Assembly: GCF_040227235.1 (NCBI RefSeq)
Contig: NZ_JBELNZ010000002.1
Location: forward strand, 748,344 to 812,343
Direction of reading: 5' to 3'
DNA from: Parafrigoribacterium_A soli
GTDB lineage: Bacteria; Actinomycetota; Actinomycetes; Actinomycetales; Microbacteriaceae
DNA: 64,000 bases
The position numbers and the translations under genes are program-made. The notes below the pieces were generated by a model. The model was not told where the DNA came from, made no database searches, and saw only the letters and a list, made by a program, of their open reading frames with translations. The number at the start of each line of letters is the position of its first letter. Within the stretch, counting starts at the first letter, position 1. This document shows, one piece after another, positions 16,993-25,125 of this stretch.

Positions 16993-18099
16993 CTAGCTGT
17001 GATCCTGCTTGCGCCAGCGGATGCCCGCGTTGATGAAGCCGTCGAGGTCGCCGTCGAAGACGTTGGACGGGTTGTTGACCTCGTACTCGGTGCGCAGGTC
17101 TTTGACCATCTGGTACGGCGCGAGCACGTAGCTGCGCATCTGGTCGCCCCAGCTGGCGGTGATGACGCCGGCCAGTTCCTTCTTGGTGGCGGCCTCCTGC
17201 TCCTTCTGCGCCACGAGAAGTCTCGACTGCAGCACGCGCATCGCGGCCGCGCGGTTCTGGATCTGGCTCTTCTCGTTCTGCATCGACACGACGATGCCGG
17301 TCGGGATGTGCGTGATGCGCACCGCAGAGTCCGTCGTGTTGACCGACTGGCCGCCCGGGCCGCTCGATCGGAAGACGTCCACCCGGATGTCGTTCTCCGA
17401 AATGTCGATGTGGTCGGTGTCTTCCATGAGCGGAATGACCTCGACCGCGGCGAAGGAGGTCTGACGCTTGCCCGCCGAGTTGAACGGGCTCATGCGCACG
17501 AGCCGGTGCGTCCCCGCCTCGACGCTCAGCGTGCCGAAGGCGTAGGGCGCATCCACCTCGATCGTCGTGGACTTGATGCCGGCCTCTTCGGCGTAGCTTG
17601 TGTCGAGCACCTTCGCGGAATAGTTGTGCTGCTCGGCCCAGCGCAGGTACATGCGCTGCAGCATCTCGGCGAAGTCGGCGGCGTCCACTCCCCCGGCGCC
17701 CGCGCGAATGGTGATGACGGCAGCGCGGGAATCCCACTCGCCGTTCAGCAGGGTCTGCACCTCGAGTTCGCCCAACAGCTTCTGGATGCTCGCGAACTCG
17801 GTGCGCACCTCGGCCGCGGCTGCCTCATCCGATTCCTCGTTGGCCAGTTCGACCATGACCTCGAGGTCGTCGAGCCTCGACTGGATGCTCGTGATCTTGG
17901 CGAGCTCCGCCTGCCGGTGGCTGAGGTCGCTCGTAATGCGCTGGGCCTTCTCGGTGTCGTCCCACAGGTCGGGCACGCCCGCCTGTTCGCTCAGCGAGGC
18001 GATCTCGGCCTCGAGCCGCTCGACTCCGACGACCGCACGGATGTCCGCGAAGGTGGAGCGGAGGGCGCCGATCTCTGCAGAAAAATCAAGCTCGTCCAT
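16993..18099 (-). CDS. prfB: Peptide chain release factor 2
   Basis: The 368-residue protein is RF2, which reads UGA and UAA. The anticodon-like SPF motif is in RMSPFNSAGKRQTSF (about 200), and the peptidyl-tRNA hydrolysis motif GGQ is in SSGPGGQSVNTTDSAVR (about 245). The frame is continuous from the ATG, so the programmed +1 frameshift found in many bacterial prfB genes is absent, as is common in Actinobacteria. A TAGGCT box is 9 nt before the ATG. It begins the run prfB, ftsE, ftsX, smpB, linking termination and ribosome rescue with division genes. Confidence 0.97.
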   Translation of the reverse strand: MDELDFSAEIGALRSTFADIRAVVGVERLEAEIASLSEQAGVPDLWDDTEKAQRITSDLSHRQAELAKITSIQSRLDDLEVMVELANEESDEAAAAEVRTEFASIQKLLGELEVQTLLNGEWDSRAAVITIRAGAGGVDAADFAEMLQRMYLRWAEQHNYSAKVLDTSYAEEAGIKSTTIEVDAPYAFGTLSVEAGTHRLVRMSPFNSAGKRQTSFAAVEVIPLMEDTDHIDISENDIRVDVFRSSGPGGQSVNTTDSAVRITHIPTGIVVSMQNEKSQIQNRAAAMRVLQSRLLVAQKEQEAATKKELAGVITASWGDQMRSYVLAPYQMVKDLRTEYEVNNPSNVFDGDLDGFINAGIRWRKQDHS

Positions 18100-18108
18100 G
18101 TCGCAGCA

Positions 18109-18114
18109 AGCCTA
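18109..18114 (-). promoter_or_regulatory. -10 box TAGGCT before prfB
   Basis: TAGGCT on the minus strand ends 9 nt before the prfB ATG. It is the same hexamer and spacing as before ftsE. Confidence 0.45.
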
Positions 18115-18156
18115 CCGGAGTGCGCTGTTCGCACGTTCTGCGTCACCCACCTCCGA

Positions 18157-18162
18157 TAACAT
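18157..18162 (+). promoter_or_regulatory. -10 box TAACAT, leaderless MFS gene
   Basis: TAACAT lies 7 nt before the GTG at 18170 and no ribosome binding site is present. Confidence 0.5.
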
Positions 18163-18169
18163 CGAACGA

Positions 18170-19423
18170 GTGACCAGTCCGCAGGAGCAACCCTTCAGCT
18201 TCCGCTCGATCGCACTCCCCGCGCTGCTGCCTACCCTCCTGTTCTCGATCGGTGAGGGCGCCATCGTGCCCATCATCCCGATCGTGGCGAACAACCTCGG
18301 TGCGAGCCTCGCGCTCGCCGGGCTCATCGCCTCGATGATCATGGTCGGCGAACTCTTCGGCGACATCCCGAGCGGCTGGATCGTCAGCCGAATCGGCGAG
18401 CGCAACGCGATGATCTACGCCGCCCTGCTCGCGATCGTCGGGCTCATCACGGCGACGTACTCGCCGAACCCGTGGCTGCTGGGCGTCGGCATCCTGCTGA
18501 TCGGACTCGCGACCGCCGTCTTCGCGCTAGCCAGGCACGCGTTCATGACGAGCTTTGTTCCGCAGGCCTACCGGGCGCGGTCGCTGTCGACGCTCGGCGG
18601 AACGTTCCGCTTCGGATACTTCGTGGGCCCCTTCATCGCGGCCGGCGTCATCCATCTCACCGGTCATACGCAGTCGGTGTTCTGGGTGCAGGTGATCGGA
18701 TGCCTCGGCGCCGCGATCACGCTGATGATCCTTCCCGACCCGGCCGCGACGCTCGCCGCCAACCGCGCCGTCACCGGGCTTCGCGAGGGGCAGGAGCTCG
18801 TCGCCGAGGAATCGGTGGGCCTCATGCGCACGATCTACAACGCGCGCGCCGTGCTGCTGAGGGTGGGCACCGGTGCCGCGCTCATCGGGGCCGTGCGGGC
18901 GAGCCGCCAGGTGATCCTGCCGCTGTGGGCCGTGAGCATCGGCATCACGGATGCGAACACGGCGCTCATCATCGGAATCGCCGGCGCGCTCGACTTCGGC
19001 CTGTTCTATGCGAGCGGTCAGATCATGGATCGCTTCGGAAGGTTGTGGAGCGCGCTCCCCTCGATGATCGGCCTGGGCATCGGACACCTCGTACTCTCTG
19101 TGACGCACGATCTGCCGAGCAACGTGGAATGGTTCATCGCGGTGGCCATGGTGCTCTCGCTCGCGAACGGGATCGGCAGCGGCATCCTCATGACCCTCGG
19201 CGCCGACCTCGCCGACAAGCGAAATCCGGCGCCGTTCCTGGGCGCCTGGCGCTTCACCGGCGACTTCGGCAGCGCGGTCGCGCCGCTCGCGGTCGCGGGC
19301 ATCACCGGGCTGGTCTCGATCACCGTCGCAAGCGGCGTGATGGGCGTGCTCGGACTGCTGGGGGCGGGCATCCTGTGGCGTTATCTGCCGAGGTATGTGC
19401 CGCGCAAGCCGCGCGACCAATAG
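18170..19423 (+). CDS. Major facilitator superfamily transporter
   Basis: The 417-residue protein has twelve predicted membrane helices. Typical MFS marks are the GDIPSGWIVSRIGERNAM loop between helices 2 and 3 (about 62-79) and, in the second half, QIMDRFGRLWSALP between helices 8 and 9. These loops resemble drug-efflux members, but the substrate cannot be assigned. A much longer open frame exists upstream only because it crosses prfB on the other strand; the GTG at 18170 fits the TAACAT box and gives a normal length. Divergent from prfB across 70 bp, and followed closely by a LysE-type exporter gene. Confidence 0.85.
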   Translation: MTSPQEQPFSFRSIALPALLPTLLFSIGEGAIVPIIPIVANNLGASLALAGLIASMIMVGELFGDIPSGWIVSRIGERNAMIYAALLAIVGLITATYSPNPWLLGVGILLIGLATAVFALARHAFMTSFVPQAYRARSLSTLGGTFRFGYFVGPFIAAGVIHLTGHTQSVFWVQVIGCLGAAITLMILPDPAATLAANRAVTGLREGQELVAEESVGLMRTIYNARAVLLRVGTGAALIGAVRASRQVILPLWAVSIGITDANTALIIGIAGALDFGLFYASGQIMDRFGRLWSALPSMIGLGIGHLVLSVTHDLPSNVEWFIAVAMVLSLANGIGSGILMTLGADLADKRNPAPFLGAWRFTGDFGSAVAPLAVAGITGLVSITVASGVMGVLGLLGAGILWRYLPRYVPRKPRDQ

Positions 19424-19426
19424 CAT
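19421..19426 (+). promoter_or_regulatory. -10 box TAGCAT overlapping the MFS stop codon
   Basis: TAGCAT begins with the TAG stop of the MFS gene and lies 6 nt before the GTG of the LysE-family gene, so the second gene may also be transcribed alone as a leaderless mRNA. Confidence 0.4.
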
Positions 19427-19432
19427 CATCCT

Positions 19433-20074
19433 GTGATTCCCACCGCGAACCTCGCAGCTTTCGCCGTCGCCGCATTCCTCCTCATCATCCTTCCCGGCCC
19501 GAGCGTGCTGTTCGTAATCGGCCGCTCGCTCGCGCTCGGGCGCCTCGGCGGACTGCTCAGCGTCGTCGGCAACGCGATCGGGGTGTTCGCCATGGCCGTC
19601 GCGGTGGCGTTCGGAGTCGGCGCGATCATCGAGCAGTCGATCGTGGCGTTCACCGTGGTCAAGATCGCCGGGGGCGCGTACATGATCTACCTCGGCATCC
19701 AGGCGATTCGGCATCGCGACCGGGTCGCGCAGCACACCATGGCGGGAGTGACCCGGCGCGGTCACCTCAGAACGCTCGTCGAGGGCGTTCTCGTGGGAGT
19801 GTCGAACCCGAAGGTCATCGTGTTCATGATCGCGATCCTGCCGCAGTTCGTCGACCATCGCGCGGGCAATCTGCCGCTGCAGCTCATCATCCTGGGCCTC
19901 GTGTTCATCACGATCGGGCTGCTGAGCGACGGCGTCTGGGCGCTCACTGCGGGTGCGGCCCGCGACTGGTTCGCACGCTCCCCCAAGCGCATCGCGAAGC
20001 TCAGCGGCACCGGCGGTGGGATGATGATCGGCATCGGGGTGGCCGCGTTATTCGTGCCGCACGGTAGTGACTGA
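19433..20074 (+). CDS. LysE/RhtB-family amino acid exporter
   Basis: The 213-residue membrane protein has about six helices and the LysE/RhtB signature: the N-terminal LPGPSVLFVIGRSLALGRLGGL at about 20-41, then KIAGGAYMIYLGIQAIR and VGVSNPKVIVFMIAILPQF at about 122-140. Family members export amino acids such as lysine, threonine or homoserine lactones; the specific substrate is unknown. The GTG start lies 9 bp after the MFS stop with a TAGCAT box in between. Length is normal for the family. Confidence 0.85.
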   Translation: MIPTANLAAFAVAAFLLIILPGPSVLFVIGRSLALGRLGGLLSVVGNAIGVFAMAVAVAFGVGAIIEQSIVAFTVVKIAGGAYMIYLGIQAIRHRDRVAQHTMAGVTRRGHLRTLVEGVLVGVSNPKVIVFMIAILPQFVDHRAGNLPLQLIILGLVFITIGLLSDGVWALTAGAARDWFARSPKRIAKLSGTGGGMMIGIGVAALFVPHGSD

Positions 20075-20233
20075 CGCGCATCCGCTCCGCGCGCACTCTT
20101 TCGTCGCGCGTGCCCGTCTGCGCCGACGGTGCCCGCTGAAACTGGCACGCTCGGTGATCTTGGCCACCCACGCGACTAGGGTTGGGCACCACAGCCCGGA
20201 TGGGGCGGTGCGGCGAGAAGGGACGGAACGACG

Positions 20234-20458
20234 TTGAGCGGACTGGCCGGTTGGCATCTGTTGATGATCATCGCGTCTTTGCTCCCCTTCGCGCTGTGGA
20301 TCGTGGCACTCGTGCAGATCGGCAGCAGCAGAGCCTCGGTCGGAGCGACGGTGGTCTGGGTCGTCATCGTCACGCTCGTGCCGGTGATCGGACCAATCGT
20401 GTGGCTCATCGCGGGCAAGCGCTCGATCGCACAGTCGACGGAGCCGCCCGGCGAGTAG
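20234..20458 (+). CDS. Small two-helix membrane protein with PLDc_N domain
   Basis: The 74-residue protein has two membrane helices (about 8-27 and 38-60) joined by a short polar loop, then a GKR end and an acidic tail. The pattern W-x-ALVQI ... VVWVVIVTLVPVIGPIVWLIAGKR is that of the phospholipase D-nuclease N-terminal (PLDc_N) domain found alone in many actinobacterial proteins of unknown role. The start is a TTG with AAGGGA about 11 nt upstream, which is moderate support. It converges on the Tad operon, from which a repeat-filled gap separates it. Confidence 0.6.
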   Translation: MSGLAGWHLLMIIASLLPFALWIVALVQIGSSRASVGATVVWVVIVTLVPVIGPIVWLIAGKRSIAQSTEPPGE

Positions 20459-20502
20459 CGGTTCCTCTCTCCCCTCTCCGCCCGCGTCCGTGCGCCGAGC
20501 GT

Positions 20503-20541
20503 GCTCGACGGGCTGAGTCCGCTTCGACAGGTTCAGCGGAC
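20503..20541. repeat. REP-like repeat in convergent gap
   Basis: Two half copies of the dispersed CTTCGACAGGTTCAGCG-type repeat lie here. Positions 20517-20541 can form a hairpin with a 7-bp stem (gtccgct/agcggac). It sits between the convergent ends of the PLDc_N gene and the Tad operon and could act as a transcription stop for both. Confidence 0.6.
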
Positions 20542-20552
20542 GGGCGGGTGAG

Positions 20553-21008
20553 TCAGTAGAAGACGGAGCGGGCGAGCGCCGTGACGTCGATGCGGAAACC
20601 CTGCGGGACGAGGAGCGAGACCACCGGCGGGCGCCAGTAGGCCGAGAGCGCGACGGTGGCGCTGCGCCCGTCCACCGTTTCGGCGCGGTCGACGTGCAGC
20701 GATTCGAACTCGGTGCGCGGGTTGTCTTCGAGGTATTCGGCGACCGCGGCAGCGACATCCGGGGTTTTGAGTGTCGGGCGAATGCCGGTGGGCGTCGCGG
20801 CGACGGCGTCGACTGTGAATGCCTCTGCGCCCGCGAGCGCGGCGCCGTCCGCGACGGTAAAGAGGCGCTTGCGTTCTATGTAGAGCGAGCTCGCGGCGAC
20901 CACGAGCAGGATGAGCACGAGCGAGAGAAATCCGTAGAAGATCGTGAGCGGCAGGATGGAGCCCTCGTCGTCGGACATCCGTGCCGCCATAGTTCGTTCG
21001 CGGCTCAT
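20553..21008 (-). CDS. TadG-like pseudopilin/assembly protein of the Tad locus
   Basis: The 151-residue protein has a short polar N-terminus, a single helix at about 18-43 following DDEGSILPLTIFYGF, and an extracytoplasmic domain. Just after the helix comes YIERKRLFTVADGAALAGAEAF, the mark of the putative Flp pilus-assembly TadE/G-like family. It is likely a minor pilin or assembly factor. The ATG at 21008 is chosen because it overlaps the previous stop as ATGA; two nearby in-frame ATGs are alternatives. It is the last gene of the Tad operon. Confidence 0.75.
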   Translation of the reverse strand: MSRERTMAARMSDDEGSILPLTIFYGFLSLVLILLVVAASSLYIERKRLFTVADGAALAGAEAFTVDAVAATPTGIRPTLKTPDVAAAVAEYLEDNPRTEFESLHVDRAETVDGRSATVALSAYWRPPVVSLLVPQGFRIDVTALARSVFY

Positions 21009-21457
21009 CGCGCGCTCCAAAACTTGGAGACGCGCTCGCTCGCGGTCGCCTTGAGTGGCACCGACAGCGGCACGTCGACGTTGATGACCGAGGGTGCGAG
21101 CGGCAGCCGCACCGAGACCGCGATCGAGACCGTGATGGTGCCGAGCCTGGTCAGACAGTCGGTGGGCTCAGGCGTGCAGGTGACCGAGACCGTCGCATCC
21201 TTCGCGTCGAGCCCGTAGTCCTTCAGCCCGAACTGGATTGCGCGCTCGGTGCGTGCCTGCGCTTCGTCGACCGTTGCGGACTGCACGAAGACACGCACGG
21301 CCTGCCGCGCGGCACCCTCCACGGCGAGCGCGCCCGCCTGCACCGCGGCCATCACGAGCACGAGGTAGACGAGCGGTAGCAGCAGGATCATTCCCGTCGT
21401 AATGAACTCGAGCGAGGCGTTGCCGTCGTCGTCAGTCCAGCGTTTCGACCGCAGCAT
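21005..21457 (-). CDS. TadE-family pseudopilin
   Basis: The 150-residue protein begins with DDDGNASLEFITTGMILLLPLVYLVLVMAAVQ: a Gly before a hydrophobic segment with Glu at the fifth position, the class III prepilin/TadE motif. The ectodomain contains two Cys (in VTCTPEPTDC) that may form a disulfide loop. It probably is a minor pilin processed by a prepilin peptidase, which is not in this window. Its start overlaps the upstream TadE gene by 26 bp and its end overlaps the TadG-like gene by 4 bp. Confidence 0.78.
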   Translation of the reverse strand: MLRSKRWTDDDGNASLEFITTGMILLLPLVYLVLVMAAVQAGALAVEGAARQAVRVFVQSATVDEAQARTERAIQFGLKDYGLDAKDATVSVTCTPEPTDCLTRLGTITVSIAVSVRLPLAPSVINVDVPLSVPLKATASERVSKFWSAR

Positions 21458-21821
21458 GACCGGTCACCTCCAGTCCACCGTCGATGCCGACCAGCCCGAT
21501 GAGCGGCAGCGGCGCGTGCACGGTGATCTCGGCCGCGGGATGCCCGAGGTAGCTCCCATACTGTGCCGTCACGTCATGCGCATACGAGGCACCGATCGCG
21601 GTCGTGATGAGATCGCGGGTGCGAGCCACCCCATCCGGCAGTCCGCTGTCGGCGAGCGCGGCGTATCGGGCGCCCTCCGCTGCGGCATCGAGCACGGTGT
21701 TGCGGATGTGCAGCGCGAGCCCGAGCTGCATGACCGAGAGCGTGAGGACGGTCAGCAATCCGCTCACCATCACGAACTCGGCAACGGCCGAGCCTCGATC
21801 GTCGCGCAAGGTTCGCAGCAC
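21432..21821 (-). CDS. TadE-family pseudopilin
   Basis: The 129-residue protein has the motif DDRGSAVAEFVMVSGLLTVLTLSVMQ near its N-terminus, again Gly with Glu at +5 in front of a membrane helix, followed by HIRNTVLDAAAEGARYAAL, the family's conserved AAxxGARYAA segment. This identifies it as TadE-like. The ectodomain has no Cys. The gene begins 3 bp after the stop of the 62-residue pilin-like gene and overlaps the next gene by 26 bp. Confidence 0.8.
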   Translation of the reverse strand: MLRTLRDDRGSAVAEFVMVSGLLTVLTLSVMQLGLALHIRNTVLDAAAEGARYAALADSGLPDGVARTRDLITTAIGASYAHDVTAQYGSYLGHPAAEITVHAPLPLIGLVGIDGGLEVTGHAAVETLD

Positions 21822-21824
21822 GGT

Positions 21825-22013
21825 TCAGAAGTTGAGCACGCGGGAGATCGCCTGCTGGAACACGTTGCTGAGCGCGGGCCCGGCGATGGCCCAGATGATG
21901 ATCACGAGCCCGGCGGTCATGAGCGTGATGAGCACCCAGCCCGGCACGTCGCCACGGTCTTCGTGCTGAAGCCTGTGCAGGAATCGCTGCCCGAGGGTAC
22001 GCAGTGTTGTCAC
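21825..22013 (-). CDS. 62-residue Flp-pilin-like membrane peptide
   Basis: This small protein has a polar, basic N-terminus (1-21), then DVPGWVLITLMTAGLVIIIWAIAGPALSNVF, one hydrophobic helix, and a short tail. Size and position between tadC and tadE are those of the major Flp pilin in actinobacterial Tad loci, but the usual Gly/Ala-x4-Glu-Tyr processing motif is not clear; EDRGDVPGW has Asp rather than Glu-Tyr. It may be the pilin itself or a TadE-like adaptor. It starts 23 bp downstream of the tadC stop. Confidence 0.65.
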   Translation of the reverse strand: MTTLRTLGQRFLHRLQHEDRGDVPGWVLITLMTAGLVIIIWAIAGPALSNVFQQAISRVLNF

Positions 22014-22036
22014 GGTGTTTCCTTTCGATCGGAGGT

Positions 22037-22975
22037 CTAGAAACCCATTTGGAGGACGAAGATGCCGGGAAAGATCGCGAACGCGATCGTGGTGGGGAGA
22101 ATGAGGAACACGAGCGGAACGAGCATCGCGACCTCCTTTTTTCCCGCAAGTTCGAGCAGCTCGCGCTTGGCGTCGTCGCGACCGTCCTGCGCCTGCGCCC
22201 GTAGCACCTCGGAGAGTGGAGTGCCTCGCTCGAGCGCGCCGACGATCTGCTCGACGCAGCGCGAGAGAGCGGGGAGGCGGATGCCGTTCGACATGCCCTC
22301 GAGTGACTCACCGAGCGGAAGACCGGTGTTGACGGCGGCAACGACACTCGAGATCTCCCCCGCGAGCGCACCATGGCTGATGCGCGACACCCTTCGCAGC
22401 GCATCCAGGATGCCCTCACCGGCCGAGAGGCTGAGGGTGAGAAACTCGAGCACCGTCGGCAATTCGCTCGAGATCCTTTCGAGCCGCGCTCGTGCCGCTC
22501 GCTGCAGCAGGTAGTCACGCAGCACGACGCCCACCGCGCCCGGCACCACCACAATCAGCAGTTGGAGCATGGGCGCGAGCGCCTGGCTGCGGGAGATGGC
22601 GACCACGGCAAGGAGTCCGGCCACCGCGCCGCACAAGCCCCACACCAACTGCCGCGAACGAAACGCCTCGACGCTGAGTGCGGACCCTGACTGGCGAAGG
22701 CGAAGCGCGATCGTGGCCGCGCCACCGAGCATGCGCCCCAGCAGGGCTCGTGCCCGCTCGAGGAGCGGTGCGAAAAGCATCCCCACAACGGGAAGCGGGT
22801 CGCTGGTGCGGCGATCGAGGAGCTCCCGCGCGCCCGTCGATACGTCCGCGAGGTATGGGGCGACGCGGCTGACCAGCCTCGGACGCCCGAGCCTCGGCAG
22901 CAGGCTCGCGAGAGACCACAGCCCAAGCCCGAGCGTTACACCGCAGACCGCCGCCCACGCCGAGAGCGACGTCAC
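22037..22975 (-). CDS. tadC: TadC-like type II secretion F family protein
   Basis: The 312-residue membrane protein has a T2SSF domain (about 150-280) with the TadC signature PTVLEFLTLSLSAGEGILDALRRV and, near the end, GKKEVAMLVPLVFLILPTTIAFAIFPGIF. Helices lie at about 5-23, 95-113, 120-140 and 275-300. With TadB it forms the inner-membrane platform on which the ATPase assembles pilin. The GTG overlaps the tadB stop as GTGA, so translation is coupled. The longer open frame upstream is the shadow of tadB and tadA. Confidence 0.85.
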   Translation of the reverse strand: MTSLSAWAAVCGVTLGLGLWSLASLLPRLGRPRLVSRVAPYLADVSTGARELLDRRTSDPLPVVGMLFAPLLERARALLGRMLGGAATIALRLRQSGSALSVEAFRSRQLVWGLCGAVAGLLAVVAISRSQALAPMLQLLIVVVPGAVGVVLRDYLLQRAARARLERISSELPTVLEFLTLSLSAGEGILDALRRVSRISHGALAGEISSVVAAVNTGLPLGESLEGMSNGIRLPALSRCVEQIVGALERGTPLSEVLRAQAQDGRDDAKRELLELAGKKEVAMLVPLVFLILPTTIAFAIFPGIFVLQMGF

Positions 22976-23835
22976 TGGAACCACCTGCGTTCCTCCGGCA
23001 TCCGCCCGAGCTGCTGCATGAGGCGATAGGCGAGAACGCTCACGACGAGCCCGCCGACGATGAGTCCGATGCCCGCCGTGGTGTTGTACGCCGCGGCGGC
23101 CTCCGGTCGGGAGGCGAGAAGGAGCAGGATGACCCACGGCGCTGCCACCCCGAGCTTCGCGGCGTTCATCACCCACGACTGCCGCGCTTCGACCTCGGCG
23201 CGGATGGCGGCATCCTGTCGAAGGTATGCGGCGAGGTTGCGAAGCACCGTCGTGAGTTCGCTGCCGCCCACCTCGCGAGACATCCGCAGTGTTTCGAGGA
23301 TGCGATCGGAGACCGGGTCGGCGAGCGCCGCCTTCAACTCGTCGAGACAGAGCGCGAAATTTCCGGTGCGGCGGTACTGCCGCTCGAAACGTGCGAAAGC
23401 ACCGCGAGCAAATGCCGGACCGGTGTGGGCGAGCGCCATCACGCTGTCGGGCAGGGCGAGTCCTGAACGCACCGCGGAGACGAGGTGGTCGACGACATCG
23501 GGCCAGACCACCCGATTCGCCCGGCGGCGTGCGTTCGCTCGCCAGGTGACAACCGCGAAGGGAAGTACGAACGCCGTGAGGGCTGCCGCGACCGCGAGGG
23601 CGGCCACCGGGACGAAGGCGAACACGAGTGCGGCACCCACAAGGGCCGCGAGGCAAGAGACCACGACGAAGGCGGCGACGGATGCCCTCGGCATTCCCGC
23701 TTGCGCGAGCCTCACCCGCAGCAGTGCGGAGAGCGCGGACTTTTCGCGCCGCGATCCGGTGTCGCGCGGCCAAAGAAAGGGTGAGAGCGCGAGCAACAGT
23801 CCCAGAGCCAGCAGGCAACCGAGCACGACACTCAT
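22972..23835 (-). CDS. tadB: TadB-like type II secretion F family protein
   Basis: The 287-residue membrane protein has helices at about 3-22, 50-90, 225-243 and 250-272. Its T2SSF domain (about 105-225) contains WPDVVDHLVSAVRSGLALPDSV, a conserved segment of TadB, and REVGGSELTTVLRNLAAYLRQD. It pairs with TadC in the inner-membrane platform of the Tad machine. The ATG overlaps the tadA stop by 4 bp. Confidence 0.86.
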   Translation of the reverse strand: MSVVLGCLLALGLLLALSPFLWPRDTGSRREKSALSALLRVRLAQAGMPRASVAAFVVVSCLAALVGAALVFAFVPVAALAVAAALTAFVLPFAVVTWRANARRRANRVVWPDVVDHLVSAVRSGLALPDSVMALAHTGPAFARGAFARFERQYRRTGNFALCLDELKAALADPVSDRILETLRMSREVGGSELTTVLRNLAAYLRQDAAIRAEVEARQSWVMNAAKLGVAAPWVILLLLASRPEAAAAYNTTAGIGLIVGGLVVSVLAYRLMQQLGRMPEERRWFQ

Positions 23836-25064
23836 GCGGCGCCCTCCGCGAGGACGACCGACAGATCGAAGCCGGCCGCGCGAAACTTGGCGGTTTTCGT
23901 GGGATACCCGCCCGTAGCCGCGAGCGTGCCGCGCTGCATGGTAAAGATGGTGCTGGCTTCGATGATCGACCCCGACGTCTGTCCGCTCGTGGCGAGGATC
24001 TCAACGATCCTGCGCGTGCCGTTTCGAGCGAGTTCGCAGTGCACGACGATATCGATGCTCGACGCGACCGTTGGAACGACGAAGGATGAGTCGATGTTGC
24101 GGCCCGCGAGCAGTGGCAGCGTCGAGAGTTTCGACAGGGCATCCCGTGCGCTGTTGGCGTGAATGGAGCACATTCCGGGCAGCCCGGAATTGAGCGCGAT
24201 GAGGAGGTCTAGCGACTCGGCCTCGCGCACCTCGCCGACCACGAGGCGGTCGGGGCGCATCCGCAGTGCCTCTTTGATCAGTCGCCGCAGCGTAATCTCG
24301 CCCGTGCCCTCGAGGCTGGGCTGCCGGCACTGCATCGCGACGGTGTCGCGGGCGCTGAGGTCGAGTTCGAAGGTCTCCTCGACCGTGACGATGCGCTCGT
24401 TGGGCCTCGCCGACGACAGCAGGGCGTTCAGGAGCGTGGTCTTACCGCTCTGCGTCGCGCCCGAGACGAGGATGTTCTGCCCGGCGAGCACGCACATGCG
24501 CAGGAATTCGGCCGCCTGTTGCGTGACCGAGCCGAGGCTCACGAGCGTCTGCAGGTCACCGATGCGCCTGGTGAACTTGCGGATGTTGACCGCCCAGTGC
24601 TTCTGCGTGATGTCGGGGATGACCACGTGCAGGCGGCTGCCGTCGGGCAGCGAGGCGTCGACGAAGGGCGAACTGAGGTCGACGCGGCGACCGGAGGACT
24701 GCAGCATCCGCTCGACCAGGTCGCGCACCTGACTGCCGGTGAGCTCAACCGTCGTCAGTTCCGGGATGCCGTTGCGGGCGACGAAGACCCGCTCCGGCCC
24801 GTTGATCCAAATCTCCTCGACCTCCGGGTCGTCGAGGAACGGCTGCAACGGGCCGAAGCCGGTGAGGGTGGCGACGATCTGCTTTGTTGCGAGCGACTCG
24901 TCTGCCAGCAGCGGGAACGAGCCTCCTAGAGCACGTTCGCTATATCGCTGCACCTCGTCGTGCACGTAGCGCTGGGCCAGCGCGTGATCGCCACCGAGGT
25001 CGATGCCGTCGCGGCGCACCCGCTCGCGAACCTGCTCGGTGATGATCGATACTGCCTTCGACAT
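23832..25064 (-). CDS. tadA: TadA/CpaF secretion ATPase
   Basis: The 410-residue protein is the type II/IV secretion-system hexameric ATPase of the Tad pathway. It has the N-terminal domain with EEIWINGPERVFVARNG, Walker A GATQSGKTT (about 205), the Asp box with VEETFELDL, Walker B RPDRLVVGEVREAESLDLL, and a His box MCSIHANSARDALSKL. It energises pilin polymerisation at the cytoplasmic face. The ATG at 25064 gives the usual MSKAV opening; an upstream in-frame ATG (25091) adds 9 residues. It is first in the operon; no tadZ/cpaE-like gene precedes it. Confidence 0.9.
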   Translation of the reverse strand: MSKAVSIITEQVRERVRRDGIDLGGDHALAQRYVHDEVQRYSERALGGSFPLLADESLATKQIVATLTGFGPLQPFLDDPEVEEIWINGPERVFVARNGIPELTTVELTGSQVRDLVERMLQSSGRRVDLSSPFVDASLPDGSRLHVVIPDITQKHWAVNIRKFTRRIGDLQTLVSLGSVTQQAAEFLRMCVLAGQNILVSGATQSGKTTLLNALLSSARPNERIVTVEETFELDLSARDTVAMQCRQPSLEGTGEITLRRLIKEALRMRPDRLVVGEVREAESLDLLIALNSGLPGMCSIHANSARDALSKLSTLPLLAGRNIDSSFVVPTVASSIDIVVHCELARNGTRRIVEILATSGQTSGSIIEASTIFTMQRGTLAATGGYPTKTAKFRAAGFDLSVVLAEGAA

Positions 25065-25125
25065 TCGGCAATCATGAACCAGGAGCCGCAAGCCGCGTCG
25101 AGGTTATCCACAGGCGGCAACGCGC

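Noticed and set aside
17624..18169. A longer N-terminus for the MFS transporter at 18170
   Set aside because: The extra 182 codons lie antisense to prfB, are Ser/Ala/Arg-rich without membrane helices, and the TAACAT box fits the GTG at 18170.
23000..24142. An N-terminal extension of the TadC gene
   Set aside because: The upstream part of the open frame is the shadow of tadB and tadA; the GTGA overlap at 22975-22972 gives the proper start.
25104..25112. A replication origin or DnaA box cluster
   Set aside because: Only one exact 9-mer is present, without further boxes, an AT-rich unwinding element or dnaA/dnaN neighbours.
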